From NCBI GenBank assembly GCA_013152535.1, contig JAADGE010000019.1, forward strand, positions 1-46,072: a stretch of DNA of 46,072 nucleotides, given 5' to 3'. The translations under genes were made by a program, and so were the position numbers. The first letter of the stretch is position 1, and the number at the start of each line of letters is the position of its first letter. Positions 1 to 9,341 of this stretch are shown piece after piece. The DNA comes from Chlorobiota bacterium. GTDB lineage: Bacteria > Bacteroidota > Bacteroidia > Bacteroidales > JAADGE01. The notes beneath the pieces were generated by a model. That model was not told the origin of the DNA, did not search any database, and worked only from the letters and a program-made list of their open reading frames with translations.

Positions 1-70
1 CATTTTATGCCAATTTCGGGGTATATTTCTTAAAAAGTTATTAACTATTTATCTTAGTTTTAAACAGTTA

Positions 71-87
71 GACATTTACTGAATGTC
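71..87 (-). terminator. Weak hairpin after the nuo operon
   Basis: A 6-bp inverted repeat (GACATT / AATGTC, 5-nt loop) lies about 28 bp past the last gene of the nuo operon. The minus-strand transcript then reads a short T-rich stretch. The stem is short, so this is only a possible terminator. The rest of 1-114 shows no gene; an ATG on the minus strand sits at positions 3-1 and could open a gene that lies off the window. Confidence 0.3.
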
Positions 88-114
88 CCTAATCAATATC
101 AAAAATTCAAACTT

Positions 115-435
115 TTACCTCTCCCAATATTGCGGTTTTAAATCCGTATTTCTCTGCATCCAGTAATCTTCGTTTACAATTTTTCCGTCAGGTGTTTTCA
201 TTTTACGGTCGTAAATCCAAATTACGGCATTAAAAACCATATCTGTAACGGTTACCGCGAAAGTTTTATCAGTACTGCCTTCGGCAGGTGTTTCTTCTTC
301 CGTAATCACTTCAAAACCATTGAATTTCAGCAATTCAGTTAAAAATTTCATTCTGTCTTCAGTAACCCCTTTTTCAACAAAACTAACTAAGGTATCACCT
401 ATTTTCCCGAATTCATGTTTAATCGGCATGCTCAT
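115..435 (-). CDS. Small conserved-looking protein at the end of the nuo operon, function unknown
   Basis: This encodes a 106-residue, soluble, acidic protein with no signal peptide or membrane segment. I do not recognise a named domain. It begins 3 bp after the nuoN stop codon, so it is almost certainly co-transcribed and perhaps translationally coupled with nuoN. A second Met at residue 3 is an alternative start. The position suggests a role linked to complex I or to its expression, but that rests on context only. No cysteine pattern for a cofactor is present. I am confident it is a gene because it is open over its whole length, is tightly packed in the operon and has ordinary composition; I am not confident of any function. 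Confidence 0.75.
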   Translation of the reverse strand: MSMPIKHEFGKIGDTLVSFVEKGVTEDRMKFLTELLKFNGFEVITEEETPAEGSTDKTFAVTVTDMVFNAVIWIYDRKMKTPDGKIVNEDYWMQRNTDLKPQYWER

Positions 436-438
436 AAT

Positions 439-1869
439 CTAAATATTTAAAATGTGTGTTACAGAATCAATATAATCGTAAAACGGACTGTAAAGACCTA
501 AAAAGAATAATGCAATCACAACAATAATTAATCCTATTTTTGTAAAAACATCACTTTTAAAATACGGTATCGGGTTTTCACTTCTGCGAAGAAATGCCGC
601 ACGAACAACTAATAAATAATAATATAAAGAAATCGTTACGTTTACTACGGCTATAAAAACCAATAAATAATATCCTTTACCAGCTGCAGCCGTATATAAA
701 AAGAATTTTCCGAAAAAACCGGCAATAGGCGGAATTCCGGCTAAAGAGAAAAGAGAAATCATTAAAATAAGACTAATCTTCGGATTGGTTCTGTACAAAC
801 CGTTGTAATCCGAAATATTTTCTTTTCCGCTTGCCAACGAAACGGCTTGAACAACACCAAATGCACCGATATTGGAAAAAATATAAATGGCAAGAAAATA
901 AATCACGGAAGAAGCAGCCAAATGATCGGCAGCCAACATACCCATCATAATAAAACCGGCTTGAGCAACGGAAGAAAATGCTAAAAAGCGTTTTAAGTTT
1001 TGTTGCCGCAGAGCAAAGAAATTTCCTATAAACATAGTCAAAATAGAAATTCCGTATAACATCGGAATCCAAATATCTTTTAATTCATTAAGTGTTATAA
1101 AAAGTGAAATCATCAAAATAAAAACTGCCGAAGATTTTGATATAACGGAAAGATAATTAGAAACCGGTGTCGGTGCTCCTTCATACACATCTGCCGTCCA
1201 GAAATGAAAAGGGACTAATGATATTTTAAAGGCTAAACCGGCAAAAAACATAACTAATCCGGCAATTGCAAGATACGAATGACCTATATTTCCGGCTAAT
1301 ACATCAAAATACAAACTGCCTCCTGTTGCGTAAAGCAAGGAAATTCCGAATAAAAATATTCCTGATGATAAAGCTGCCGAAAGAATTAATTTAATACCCG
1401 CTTCCGAAGATTTTCTGTTAAAAATATCATAAGCCGCCAGAGCAGTAACCGGTAAAGTCGAAAGTTCTAATGACAAATACAACATTAAAAAGTTACGAGA
1501 TGAAATCAAATAAAACAATCCCAACAGAGACGAGAAAATTAAAATATAGAATTCTCCGATTTTTCTGTTTTTTAAACTATTTTTATTCAACCAGGAAACT
1601 GCTAATAAGATTATCAACAATACTCCGACATTTAAAATATTTTTAAATCCCCATACCAAAGAATTTGTAACAAACATACCGCCGAAAAGTGCTCCTTCCT
1701 TCAGCGGAATAAAACCGATTAAGGTATGAACGGCAAATAATCCGACAGCAATATAATTTACAGTTTTCTTATTTTTATCGGCAACAAATATATCAGCGAT
1801 AAGCAGAATTAATATGACAAGAATCAATACCAATTCGTTTCTCATTAACAACATATTACTCAGATTCAT
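439..1869 (-). CDS. nuoN: Complex I membrane subunit N
   Basis: This is one of the three antiporter-like proton-pumping subunits of NADH-quinone oxidoreductase-type complex I in the inner membrane. It has 476 residues, hydrophobic throughout, with about 14 membrane segments. The charged residues expected along the pump axis are present: Glu135 in YLSLELSTLP, Lys215 in AFKISLVPFHFW and Lys245 in ISKSSAV. The motif VPFHFWTADVYEGAPTPV is typical of NuoN. Its ATG lies 24 bp after the nuoM stop. It is the last recognised nuo gene of the operon. Confidence 0.95.
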   Translation of the reverse strand: MNLSNMLLMRNELVLILVILILLIADIFVADKNKKTVNYIAVGLFAVHTLIGFIPLKEGALFGGMFVTNSLVWGFKNILNVGVLLIILLAVSWLNKNSLKNRKIGEFYILIFSSLLGLFYLISSRNFLMLYLSLELSTLPVTALAAYDIFNRKSSEAGIKLILSAALSSGIFLFGISLLYATGGSLYFDVLAGNIGHSYLAIAGLVMFFAGLAFKISLVPFHFWTADVYEGAPTPVSNYLSVISKSSAVFILMISLFITLNELKDIWIPMLYGISILTMFIGNFFALRQQNLKRFLAFSSVAQAGFIMMGMLAADHLAASSVIYFLAIYIFSNIGAFGVVQAVSLASGKENISDYNGLYRTNPKISLILMISLFSLAGIPPIAGFFGKFFLYTAAAGKGYYLLVFIAVVNVTISLYYYLLVVRAAFLRRSENPIPYFKSDVFTKIGLIIVVIALFFLGLYSPFYDYIDSVTHILNI

Positions 1870-1893
1870 ATCTAAAAAAGATTTATTTTAAGT

Positions 1894-3381
1894 TTAATGT
1901 AAATTTTGAATAAACGGGATAACACTATCCGAAATAATACCACCCCACCAAAACGGGAAAATTCCTATCAAAACAATGAACAAAACAAGAATAAACGTTC
2001 CGGTTTTTTCGTACCAGGCAATTTTGGGAAGGTTTTTAAATTCGGGTGTAGTCGGTCCCATAAGTATCATCCCGACAACACGTAAAATATATACTGCCGT
2101 AACAACAATTGAAGAAACAGCAAGAATCGTAATTACCCTATGAAATGTATCGGTATGCTGAAAAGCACCCACAAAGATATTCATTTCTGCAACAAATCCG
2201 GAAAAACCCGGCAATCCCAAATTTGCCATTCCGGCAATAACATATAAAGCTCCCGCAATCGGGATAACATTAAGCAATCCCCTCATTTTAGTAATAATAC
2301 GCGTATGAGTTCTGCCGTATATCACACCAATCAGAGCAAAAGAAAGTGCCGTAATAAATCCGTGCGATAACGATTGTAACATAGCTCCTTTCCAGGCAAT
2401 ATCATTCATCATCAACAATGCTAATAAAACTAATCCGAGATGACTTACCGAAGAATACGCATTGATATATTTCAAATCTTTTTGTTTTATTGCTGCCAAT
2501 GCTCCGTATAAAATACCGATTATTACCAAAACCAAGAAAAAATTCGCCCAATATTTTGCACCTTCGGGCATTACAAACATTGCCACCCTAAAAATACCGT
2601 AACCTCCGAGTTTCATTAATACTCCTGCATGAAGCATTGATACTGCAGTTGGTGCCGAAGCATGACCGTCGGGCGACCAAGTATGAAACGGAAATAAAGC
2701 TCCTATGACGGCAAAACCGACAAAAAGAAACGGAAAAAACAACTTTTGTGCCGATACGGGGATATGAACTTTAGAAATTTCAAAAATATTGAAAGAAAGT
2801 GCTCCGCCGTCGGCATTAGAATTAAAATAAACACCTAAAATTCCGACCAAAAGCAAAGCTGACGCCCCCATCAACATTAATGTTAATTTCATTGCCGCAT
2901 ACTCTCTCGGTCCGGTTCCCCAAATTCCTATAAGCAAAAACATCGGGATTACGGCTATTTCATAAAACACAAATAATGTAAACAAATCAACCGAGATAAA
3001 AAACCCGAATACACCGGATGCCAATACAATTAAAGAAATAAAAAATTCTTTCGGTAAATCATCAACTTTCCAAGAAATAAATATTCCGGTAAGAACAATA
3101 ATTGAGGTTAACAAAATCATCAACACCGAAATACCGTCAACACCGATTGCATAATGAATATTCATCGGAGAAAACCACATGATGTCTCTTGTAAATACCA
3201 TTATGGAATGATTGCCTGCTGCACGTTCTTGCAAATATTGATAAATCAGATTAAACGACATTAACGTTTGAATACTGAATCCGATTAATGCAACAACTCG
3301 GTGTTGCTTAATCCCTTTTGATATCATTAAAACAAAAACGGTAAGAACGGGAACAACTACAAATAATGTTAAAATATCCAT
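1894..3381 (-). CDS. nuoM: Complex I membrane subunit M, lacking the usual TM7 lysine
   Basis: This is an antiporter-like proton-pumping subunit of complex I, 495 residues with about 14 membrane segments. Aligned by eye with E. coli NuoM, Glu141, Lys258 and Glu400 fall where Glu144, Lys265 and Glu407 are expected. The position of the TM7 lysine (E. coli Lys234) is taken by Ile227 in the stretch GFAVIGALFPFHTWSPDGH. The WSPDGH form, instead of the commoner WLPDAH, recalls NuoM variants in several non-proteobacterial groups, so the change may be lineage-wide. nuoL and nuoN keep their lysines. The gene lies 17 bp after the nuoL stop. Confidence 0.95.
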   Translation of the reverse strand: MDILTLFVVVPVLTVFVLMISKGIKQHRVVALIGFSIQTLMSFNLIYQYLQERAAGNHSIMVFTRDIMWFSPMNIHYAIGVDGISVLMILLTSIIVLTGIFISWKVDDLPKEFFISLIVLASGVFGFFISVDLFTLFVFYEIAVIPMFLLIGIWGTGPREYAAMKLTLMLMGASALLLVGILGVYFNSNADGGALSFNIFEISKVHIPVSAQKLFFPFLFVGFAVIGALFPFHTWSPDGHASAPTAVSMLHAGVLMKLGGYGIFRVAMFVMPEGAKYWANFFLVLVIIGILYGALAAIKQKDLKYINAYSSVSHLGLVLLALLMMNDIAWKGAMLQSLSHGFITALSFALIGVIYGRTHTRIITKMRGLLNVIPIAGALYVIAGMANLGLPGFSGFVAEMNIFVGAFQHTDTFHRVITILAVSSIVVTAVYILRVVGMILMGPTTPEFKNLPKIAWYEKTGTFILVLFIVLIGIFPFWWGGIISDSVIPFIQNLH

Positions 3382-3398
3382 CTTTAATTCTTTATCTT

Positions 3399-5321
3399 TT
3401 AGTAATTAACTGATAACCAAATAATCATAATAATAAACAATACTCCGGAAATAAAAAACATAGCATAATCCTGCACCTTTCCCGATTGCAATCTTTTAAT
3501 TCTAGAACTTATCCAAACCGTTCCGTTACCGACACCGTTCATCGTTCCGTCAACTACTTGTTTGTCGAACCAAGCAAACGGTGCAGATATATATTTGAAA
3601 ATGATTGTTTTAGTTATAAAGAAATAAATTTCATCAATATAAAATTTGTTATAAGCCCATTTGTAAACATTTCCGAAAGCAAACCTGAAGCGTTGCGATA
3701 AATCTTTTTCCTTTTTATAGAAAATCCAAGCTGCAATTATACCAAACAAACCTATTCCTATTGAAGCACCGGCAAGGTTCCAATCAATATGAGAATTAAA
3801 CGGAATATTGTCCGGAGAAACAAAATCGCTAAACGGAATAAAACCCGAACCTATCGTCATTAAAGCTAAAATAATCAAAGCAATTGTCATCGTAGCCGGA
3901 GCTTCGTGAGGTTTATGTTTATACTCCGGATTATTCCACCAAAATATTCTGAAATAAAGTCGGAACATATAAAAAGCTGTCATTCCGGCAACAATATAGC
4001 CGATTATAAAAACAGGAAAATTATGTTCGAAAGCTGCAGCAAGAATATCGTCTTTACTGAAAAAACCTGCAAAAGGCGGTATTCCTGAAATGGCTAATGC
4101 TGCAATTAAAAAGGTAATATGAGTAATCGGCAAATGTTTTCTTAATCCGCCCATGTCTTGCATATAATTGCTGTGAACAGCATGAATAATAGCACCTGCA
4201 CCGAGGAATAATAGTGCTTTAAACATCGCATGCGTAAATAAATGAAACATTCCCGCCATAAATCCTAATCCTTCTTGTCCGCCGTATCCGGAAACACCGA
4301 GAGCCAACATCATATAACCGATTTGAGACATGGTGGAAAATGCTAAAACACGTTTTATATCGTATTGTGTTATTGCAATAATTGCCGCAAACAAGGTTGT
4401 GAAAGCTCCTACCCAGGCAACTATATGTAAAGCAAATCCGTCATCAAAGAAATAAAACATAGGAAACAAGCGGGCAACCAAAAATACACCGGCTACAACC
4501 ATTGTTGCCGCATGAATTAATGCCGAAACAGGTGTAGGACCTTCCATAGCATCGGGAAGCCAAATATGAAGCGGAAACATTGCTGATTTTCCGGCCCCTC
4601 CTATAAAAATCAAAATCAGTGCGACAGTTACAACCGATAAACCCATAAACATTCCGGCTTGCATTTTAAGATTATTAATAAAATCCAAATTAGTAAGTAT
4701 CTTAAAATCAAACGTTTTAGCAACATAACTTATTATTAGGATTCCGATAAGGAAACCGAAATCGGCAAAACGCGTTACAATAAAAGCTTTTTTAGCAGCT
4801 AAAATTGCCGAAGGTTTCTCAAAATAATAACCAATCAGCAAATAAGACGAAACACCGACCAATTCCCAAAAAATATACGTTTGAAACAGATTGGTCGCCA
4901 AAACAAGTCCTAACATTGAAAATGTAAACAAGGAAAGGTAAGCATAAAATCTGGTAAATCCGGGTTCTTTGTGCATATATCCTATACTGTAGAGATGTAC
5001 CATTAAAGAAATTAAAGGAACAACAATAAGCATTACGGCAGAAATAGGATCTAACATAATACCCATATCAATATGCAATGTTTCGGTAAAATTTATCCAA
5101 ACAGTGTTGTACGCATAAATCTTTTGATATACACCGTCAACTTTTCCGTAATTAAAGAAATACTGAAAAGCCGTATAAAACGATATCAACGCTGTTAATA
5201 ATAATCCTCCCGTTCCGATATATCCGGAAATAGGCTCTTTTATTCTTTTATAGTTCAATCCCAAAAAAAGGAACATAAACAAAGGAATCAGCGGTATTAA
5301 AACTGTATAAGTAAAATCCAT
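3399..5321 (-). CDS. nuoL: Complex I membrane subunit L
   Basis: This is the distal antiporter-like subunit of complex I. At 640 residues it is the longest of the three, as expected, because its C-terminal part carries the long lateral helix and an anchoring segment. Glu153 in FWELVGVSSYLLIGYYFE and Lys245 in GGAGKSAMFPLHIW are the TM5 and TM7 pump residues, and both are intact. The motif LPDAMEGPTPVSALIHAATM follows, as usual in NuoL. The gene sits 4 bp downstream of nuoK. Confidence 0.96.
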   Translation of the reverse strand: MDFTYTVLIPLIPLFMFLFLGLNYKRIKEPISGYIGTGGLLLTALISFYTAFQYFFNYGKVDGVYQKIYAYNTVWINFTETLHIDMGIMLDPISAVMLIVVPLISLMVHLYSIGYMHKEPGFTRFYAYLSLFTFSMLGLVLATNLFQTYIFWELVGVSSYLLIGYYFEKPSAILAAKKAFIVTRFADFGFLIGILIISYVAKTFDFKILTNLDFINNLKMQAGMFMGLSVVTVALILIFIGGAGKSAMFPLHIWLPDAMEGPTPVSALIHAATMVVAGVFLVARLFPMFYFFDDGFALHIVAWVGAFTTLFAAIIAITQYDIKRVLAFSTMSQIGYMMLALGVSGYGGQEGLGFMAGMFHLFTHAMFKALLFLGAGAIIHAVHSNYMQDMGGLRKHLPITHITFLIAALAISGIPPFAGFFSKDDILAAAFEHNFPVFIIGYIVAGMTAFYMFRLYFRIFWWNNPEYKHKPHEAPATMTIALIILALMTIGSGFIPFSDFVSPDNIPFNSHIDWNLAGASIGIGLFGIIAAWIFYKKEKDLSQRFRFAFGNVYKWAYNKFYIDEIYFFITKTIIFKYISAPFAWFDKQVVDGTMNGVGNGTVWISSRIKRLQSGKVQDYAMFFISGVLFIIMIIWLSVNY

Positions 5322-5325
5322 TTTC

Positions 5326-5643
5326 TTAAAATTTCATTGTTTCCGTATCATCTGTTTTCAAGCTCATAATCAATCTGTATAAATTAATTATTATTGCCAA
5401 AGCCAAAGCCGTTTCGGCAGCTGCAACTGCAATTATAAATATTGAAAAAATTGCTCCGCCTAAGTGTTCGGGAAATAAATATTTGTTAATAACCACAAAA
5501 TTTAATGCGGCAGAATTAAGTATTAACTCTATCGACATTAACATTGCAATAAGGTTTTTTCTGGTAACGAAACCGTAAACACCGATAAAAAAGATAATTG
5601 TGCTGACGGTTAAAATTTCATATATACTGACACCTGAAATCAT
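5326..5643 (-). CDS. nuoK: Complex I membrane subunit K
   Basis: This is a small membrane subunit of complex I with 105 residues and three membrane segments, the standard size. Two buried glutamates typical of NuoK are visible: Glu39 in MSIELILN and Glu77 in AAAETALALA. In the family these help link quinone chemistry to proton movement. It is 8 bp downstream of nuoJ in the same operon. Confidence 0.95.
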   Translation of the reverse strand: MISGVSIYEILTVSTIIFFIGVYGFVTRKNLIAMLMSIELILNSAALNFVVINKYLFPEHLGGAIFSIFIIAVAAAETALALAIIINLYRLIMSLKTDDTETMKF

Positions 5644-5651
5644 AACTTCAT

Positions 5652-6179
5652 TTATTTTAGTTCGTTATTTTCTTGCGGTTTATTAGTTTTTGCTATCACA
5701 ATTGCTCCGACCATTGCAGCAAGTAATAAAATACTGATTACTTCAAAAGGTAATACAAATCCTCTGTCTCCGTAATTTAACAATGCTCTCCCTACGTCAT
5801 TAATGCTTGTATCTTTAGTTTGACTTTCGGCAATTTTCACAAAATTATAAGACCAAATTGCAAATAATGTTAAAACGATTCCGAAAATACTTAAAGAAGC
5901 GGCAAGCAACTTACGCCACCAAACAACCGAGGGTAAAGGAGTGTTTATTTTTTCAACAAGCATAACCGAATTAATGTAAAGAACGATGATTCCGCCGGCA
6001 TATACCGTTAATTGCACGGCTCCGAGAAAATAAAATTCAATCATAAAATAAATTCCTGCTATTCCGATAAGGACAAAAAGCAAATAAACTATTGATCTCA
6101 TAATATTGCGATTGCTTACTGCCATTACGGCAAAAACAATCATCAGAACCGATATAATGTAAAAGATTATTCTTTCCAT
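5652..6179 (-). CDS. nuoJ: Complex I membrane subunit J
   Basis: This is a 175-residue membrane subunit of complex I with about five membrane segments. The conserved stretch YFLGAVQLTVYAGGIIVLY is the NuoJ TM3 region, which contains the pi-bulge that changes shape during turnover. The later LLLAAMVGAIVIAK segment is also typical. Its start lies 1 bp from the nuoI stop. Confidence 0.94.
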   Translation of the reverse strand: MERIIFYIISVLMIVFAVMAVSNRNIMRSIVYLLFVLIGIAGIYFMIEFYFLGAVQLTVYAGGIIVLYINSVMLVEKINTPLPSVVWWRKLLAASLSIFGIVLTLFAIWSYNFVKIAESQTKDTSINDVGRALLNYGDRGFVLPFEVISILLLAAMVGAIVIAKTNKPQENNELK

Positions 6180-6180
6180 C

Positions 6181-6672
6181 TTATTTTTTTTCTTTTGTTT
6201 TACTCATAATTGTTGACCCGGGTTTGTTAAGTACTTTCGTTAATTTACCTCTGTCATACTGAACGTGATGAAAATTTTGTCCCCATTGTATTGCATCCTG
6301 CGGGCATGCTTCAATACACAAACCGCACATGGTACACATTTCTAAATGGTAGATATGTTTAACAATGTACCTGACATTTCTCTGTGTTTCCGGATTAAGT
6401 TTTTTATCACTGACTATCTCGATAGAACCGTTAGGACATGCTTTTTCGCATAAAGTACAAGCGTCACATCTATGTTCGTTGTTTTCGTTATGATACATGG
6501 TAACTTCACCTCTGTATCTGTCAAACATCTTAAGTGTTTCGAGATTATCCGGATATTGTTCGGTAATCACGTCTCTTCTTGTTAAAAAATTAACAAAGAA
6601 ATATTTGCCCGTAATTCGCATTCCGGTAAGAAGCGATTTTGTTCCGTTTATTATATCTGAAAAATAGCTCAT
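6181..6672 (-). CDS. nuoI: Complex I ferredoxin-like subunit I
   Basis: This peripheral subunit carries the two [4Fe-4S] clusters (N6a and N6b) that feed electrons towards cluster N2. Two full motifs are present: Cys69, 72, 75 and 79 (CDACTLCEKACP) and Cys113, 116, 119 and 123 (CTMCGLCIEACP). It has 163 residues, with an amphipathic N-terminal segment that contacts the membrane. In this operon it is one of only two iron-sulfur subunits, because the NuoE, NuoF and NuoG genes are missing. Confidence 0.96.
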   Translation of the reverse strand: MSYFSDIINGTKSLLTGMRITGKYFFVNFLTRRDVITEQYPDNLETLKMFDRYRGEVTMYHNENNEHRCDACTLCEKACPNGSIEIVSDKKLNPETQRNVRYIVKHIYHLEMCTMCGLCIEACPQDAIQWGQNFHHVQYDRGKLTKVLNKPGSTIMSKTKEKK

Positions 6673-6681
6673 AAATCTTAA

Positions 6682-7734
6682 TTAAAAGGTTAAACCTAAC
6701 CAAACCAACAATGCCATTAAAACAATATTTACCATATTTATAGGTAACAAATATTTCCATTCCAAAGTAAGAAGCTGGTCAATCCTTAACCGCGGAAAAG
6801 TCCATCGAAACCACATAAAAATAAATATTACGGCAATCACTTTAACAGAAAACCAAAATAAACCGGCAAAAGGTATTGCATCGGTAATTCCGAAAGGAGA
6901 AAGCCATCCGCCAAAAAATAAAACAACAGCTATTGATGCAATAATGAACATATTGACAAATTCTGCCAAAAAGTAATATGCGAAACGCATTCCCGAATAT
7001 TCTGTATGAAAACCGGCTCCGAGTTCAGATTCAGCTTCCACTAAATCAAAAGGTACACGATTTGATTCGGCAGTTCCGGCAATCATAAAAATCATAAAAG
7101 CAATGATTGCGGGAATATGTCCCGTAAAGATAAACCAACCGCCTTTTTGAAGTTCAACTATTTCGGAAATTTGCAAAGTACCGGCTAAAACAACCATAGT
7201 AACAACTGCCATCCCTACTGATAATTCGTAACTTATCATTTGAATTCCGGTACGCATTCCGCCGATTAACGAATATTTATTATTACTTGACCAACCGGCA
7301 AGAAAAATTCCGAGAACACCGATTGATGAAACCGATATTAAGAAAAAAATACCTATATTAATATCAAAAGCTTGAATTTCATGTGAAAAAGGTATTAAAG
7401 CCATTGTCATTAATGCGGTTGTAATAACAAAATAAGGGGCAATTTTATAAAGTTGCTTATCGGCTTTTACGGTTCCCGTTAATTCTTTTGTAACTAATTT
7501 CAAAGCATCGGCAATGGTTTGGAATAAACCTGAGGGTCCTACCCTGTTGGGTCCGAGCCTTAGCTGAAAAAAACCGGCAACTCTTCTTTCTAACCATACC
7601 AAAAACAATCCTAGCACAGCGAAAATACCTAAGTATGCAACCCCTATTAACACTAATTCGGTAATATGAGCAACTTTTGCCGACATTAATCCGAGCAACA
7701 AATTATGAATATCCGTAAAAACATTTAAAATCAT
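6682..7734 (-). CDS. nuoH: Complex I membrane subunit H
   Basis: This is the membrane subunit that forms the base of the quinone cavity, 350 residues with about eight membrane segments. Family hallmarks are visible: ERRVAGFFQLRLGPNRVGP near residue 50, the VPFDLVEAESEL loop and the C-terminal FRWTFPRLRIDQLL. It directly follows nuoD (12-bp gap), where other bacteria often have nuoE, nuoF and nuoG between them. It is co-transcribed with its neighbours. Confidence 0.96.
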   Translation of the reverse strand: MILNVFTDIHNLLLGLMSAKVAHITELVLIGVAYLGIFAVLGLFLVWLERRVAGFFQLRLGPNRVGPSGLFQTIADALKLVTKELTGTVKADKQLYKIAPYFVITTALMTMALIPFSHEIQAFDINIGIFFLISVSSIGVLGIFLAGWSSNNKYSLIGGMRTGIQMISYELSVGMAVVTMVVLAGTLQISEIVELQKGGWFIFTGHIPAIIAFMIFMIAGTAESNRVPFDLVEAESELGAGFHTEYSGMRFAYYFLAEFVNMFIIASIAVVLFFGGWLSPFGITDAIPFAGLFWFSVKVIAVIFIFMWFRWTFPRLRIDQLLTLEWKYLLPINMVNIVLMALLVWLGLTF

Positions 7735-7746
7735 AGTTTTATTTTT

Positions 7747-8865
7747 TTATCTGTCAATATCCGGTACAACAACATCAATTGTAGAAAGTATGGCAACCAA
7801 GTCTGCAATTTTTAAACCCTTCGTCATTTTATTAAGTGCCGTTAAATTAGCAAACCCCGGTGAACGAAATTTCAGTCTGTAAGGAAATTTTTGACCGTCG
7901 CTTTTCACATATACGCCGAAATCACCTCTGGCAGACTCCACTCTTTGCAGATAATCACCGACCGGAAGTTTAATTACTGCCTTTGTTTTAACTCTGTGCT
8001 CACCATCCGGTATTTTATCAACTAATTGTTCAAGAATTGAAAGTGACTCCCACATTTCTCTTATTCTCACTCGATAACGTGCATACGAATCTCCTTCCGT
8101 AAAGAGTATCTCTTCAAAGTCAACCCTGTCATAAGCACTGTAAGGATGAATTTTACGGACATCACAAGAAACACCCGAACCGCGAGCGGTAGGACCGTTT
8201 AATCCGTAGGCAATTGCATCTTCTTTTGAAATGTATCCGATGCCTTCCAAACGTTTCTGAAAAATAATATTATTTGAAAGTAGTTTATCGTATTCCGGAA
8301 GTTTTTTCTTAAAATGTACAATAAAATCTTTTACGCGTTTGACAAAATTTTCTTGTAAATCATATCGAACTCCTCCGATAACATTATAATTCATTGTAAG
8401 ACGGGCACCGCAAGTTTCCTCAAAAATATCATTTATCATTTCTCTTTCGCGGAAACCGTACATAAAAGATGTTAAAGCACCGGTATCCATTCCCATAACT
8501 CCCCACCATAAAACATGAGACGCAATACGGGAAAGCTCGGACATCATGGTTCTGATAACTTTAATTCTGTCGGTAATTTCAATATTTAGTGCATTCTCAA
8601 CTAACAAACAAACGGCTTCGTTATTCATATGCGAAGATAAATAATCCAATCTGTCTGTTAAATGAATAATTTGCTTGTAAGTATCACGTTCACACATTTT
8701 TTCTATTGAACGGTGAATATAACCCAAATCCATTTCAATGTTTTGAACAATTTCACCGTCAAGTTTGAGCAATAGCCTTAAAACACCATGCGTTGCAGGG
8801 TGCTGCGGTCCCATATTTAAAAAATATTCTTGTGTTTTCAGTTTACTTGTTAAATATTCTTCCAT
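7747..8865 (-). CDS. nuoD: Complex I 49-kDa-type subunit D
   Basis: This is the quinone-module subunit related to the large subunit of [NiFe] hydrogenases. It has 372 residues, slightly short but complete. The N-terminal GPQHPATHG holds His22 and His26, and Tyr75 lies in DRLDYLSSH. His26 and Tyr75 keep the spacing of the quinone-contacting His38 and Tyr87 of Thermus Nqo4. It is separate from nuoC; in Bacteroides-type operons the two are often fused. The start is an ATG 5 bp after the nuoC stop. Confidence 0.95.
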   Translation of the reverse strand: MEEYLTSKLKTQEYFLNMGPQHPATHGVLRLLLKLDGEIVQNIEMDLGYIHRSIEKMCERDTYKQIIHLTDRLDYLSSHMNNEAVCLLVENALNIEITDRIKVIRTMMSELSRIASHVLWWGVMGMDTGALTSFMYGFREREMINDIFEETCGARLTMNYNVIGGVRYDLQENFVKRVKDFIVHFKKKLPEYDKLLSNNIIFQKRLEGIGYISKEDAIAYGLNGPTARGSGVSCDVRKIHPYSAYDRVDFEEILFTEGDSYARYRVRIREMWESLSILEQLVDKIPDGEHRVKTKAVIKLPVGDYLQRVESARGDFGVYVKSDGQKFPYRLKFRSPGFANLTALNKMTKGLKIADLVAILSTIDVVVPDIDR

Positions 8866-8870
8866 ATTTT

Positions 8871-9335
8871 TTATCTTACCAACATATTTATATCTGTATA
8901 ATCTTTTCGCATAGGAAAGCCTTTATCCCAATTTTCCGGAAGAAATAAGTGCTTCAAATCAGGATGATTATTAAATATTATACCGAAAAATTCGTGAGCT
9001 TCAGTTTCATTAAAAAATGCTGCCGGGAAAATATCATGAATACTGTCAATGCTCGGATTTTCCCTGTCTTCGGTTTTTACGGTAATTTGAATTAACTTTC
9101 TGCTCTTTACGGATTCCAAATGATAGACAACTCCTAATTCGTTTCCGAAATCTACTCCGGTAAGTGCAAAAAGATAATCAAATGACAATTCCGTATCATC
9201 TCGAAGTGTTGTCATAAGTTCTCTTAATATTTCTTTCGGAACTTCAACACACAAAAAATCACTTTCTTCTCCCGAAAAATTAAGACCGTTAACCAAATTT
9301 TCAATTTTATTTTTCAACTCAGTATTTGTCATCAT
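8871..9335 (-). CDS. nuoC: Complex I 30-kDa-type subunit C
   Basis: This is a peripheral subunit of the quinone module, 154 residues. The 30-kDa family signature is recognisable near residues 110-150 as EAHEFFGIIFNNHPDLK followed by GFPMRKDYTD. It has no cofactor site of its own and scaffolds NuoD and NuoI. Two consecutive Met codons open the frame, so the start is uncertain by one residue. The gap to nuoB is 6 bp. Confidence 0.93.
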   Translation of the reverse strand: MMTNTELKNKIENLVNGLNFSGEESDFLCVEVPKEILRELMTTLRDDTELSFDYLFALTGVDFGNELGVVYHLESVKSRKLIQITVKTEDRENPSIDSIHDIFPAAFFNETEAHEFFGIIFNNHPDLKHLFLPENWDKGFPMRKDYTDINMLVR

Positions 9336-9341
9336 AAAATA

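Noticed and set aside
1-3. A gene starting on the minus strand at the left edge
   Set aside because: Only an ATG at positions 3-1 is visible; with no coding sequence in the window it cannot be supported.
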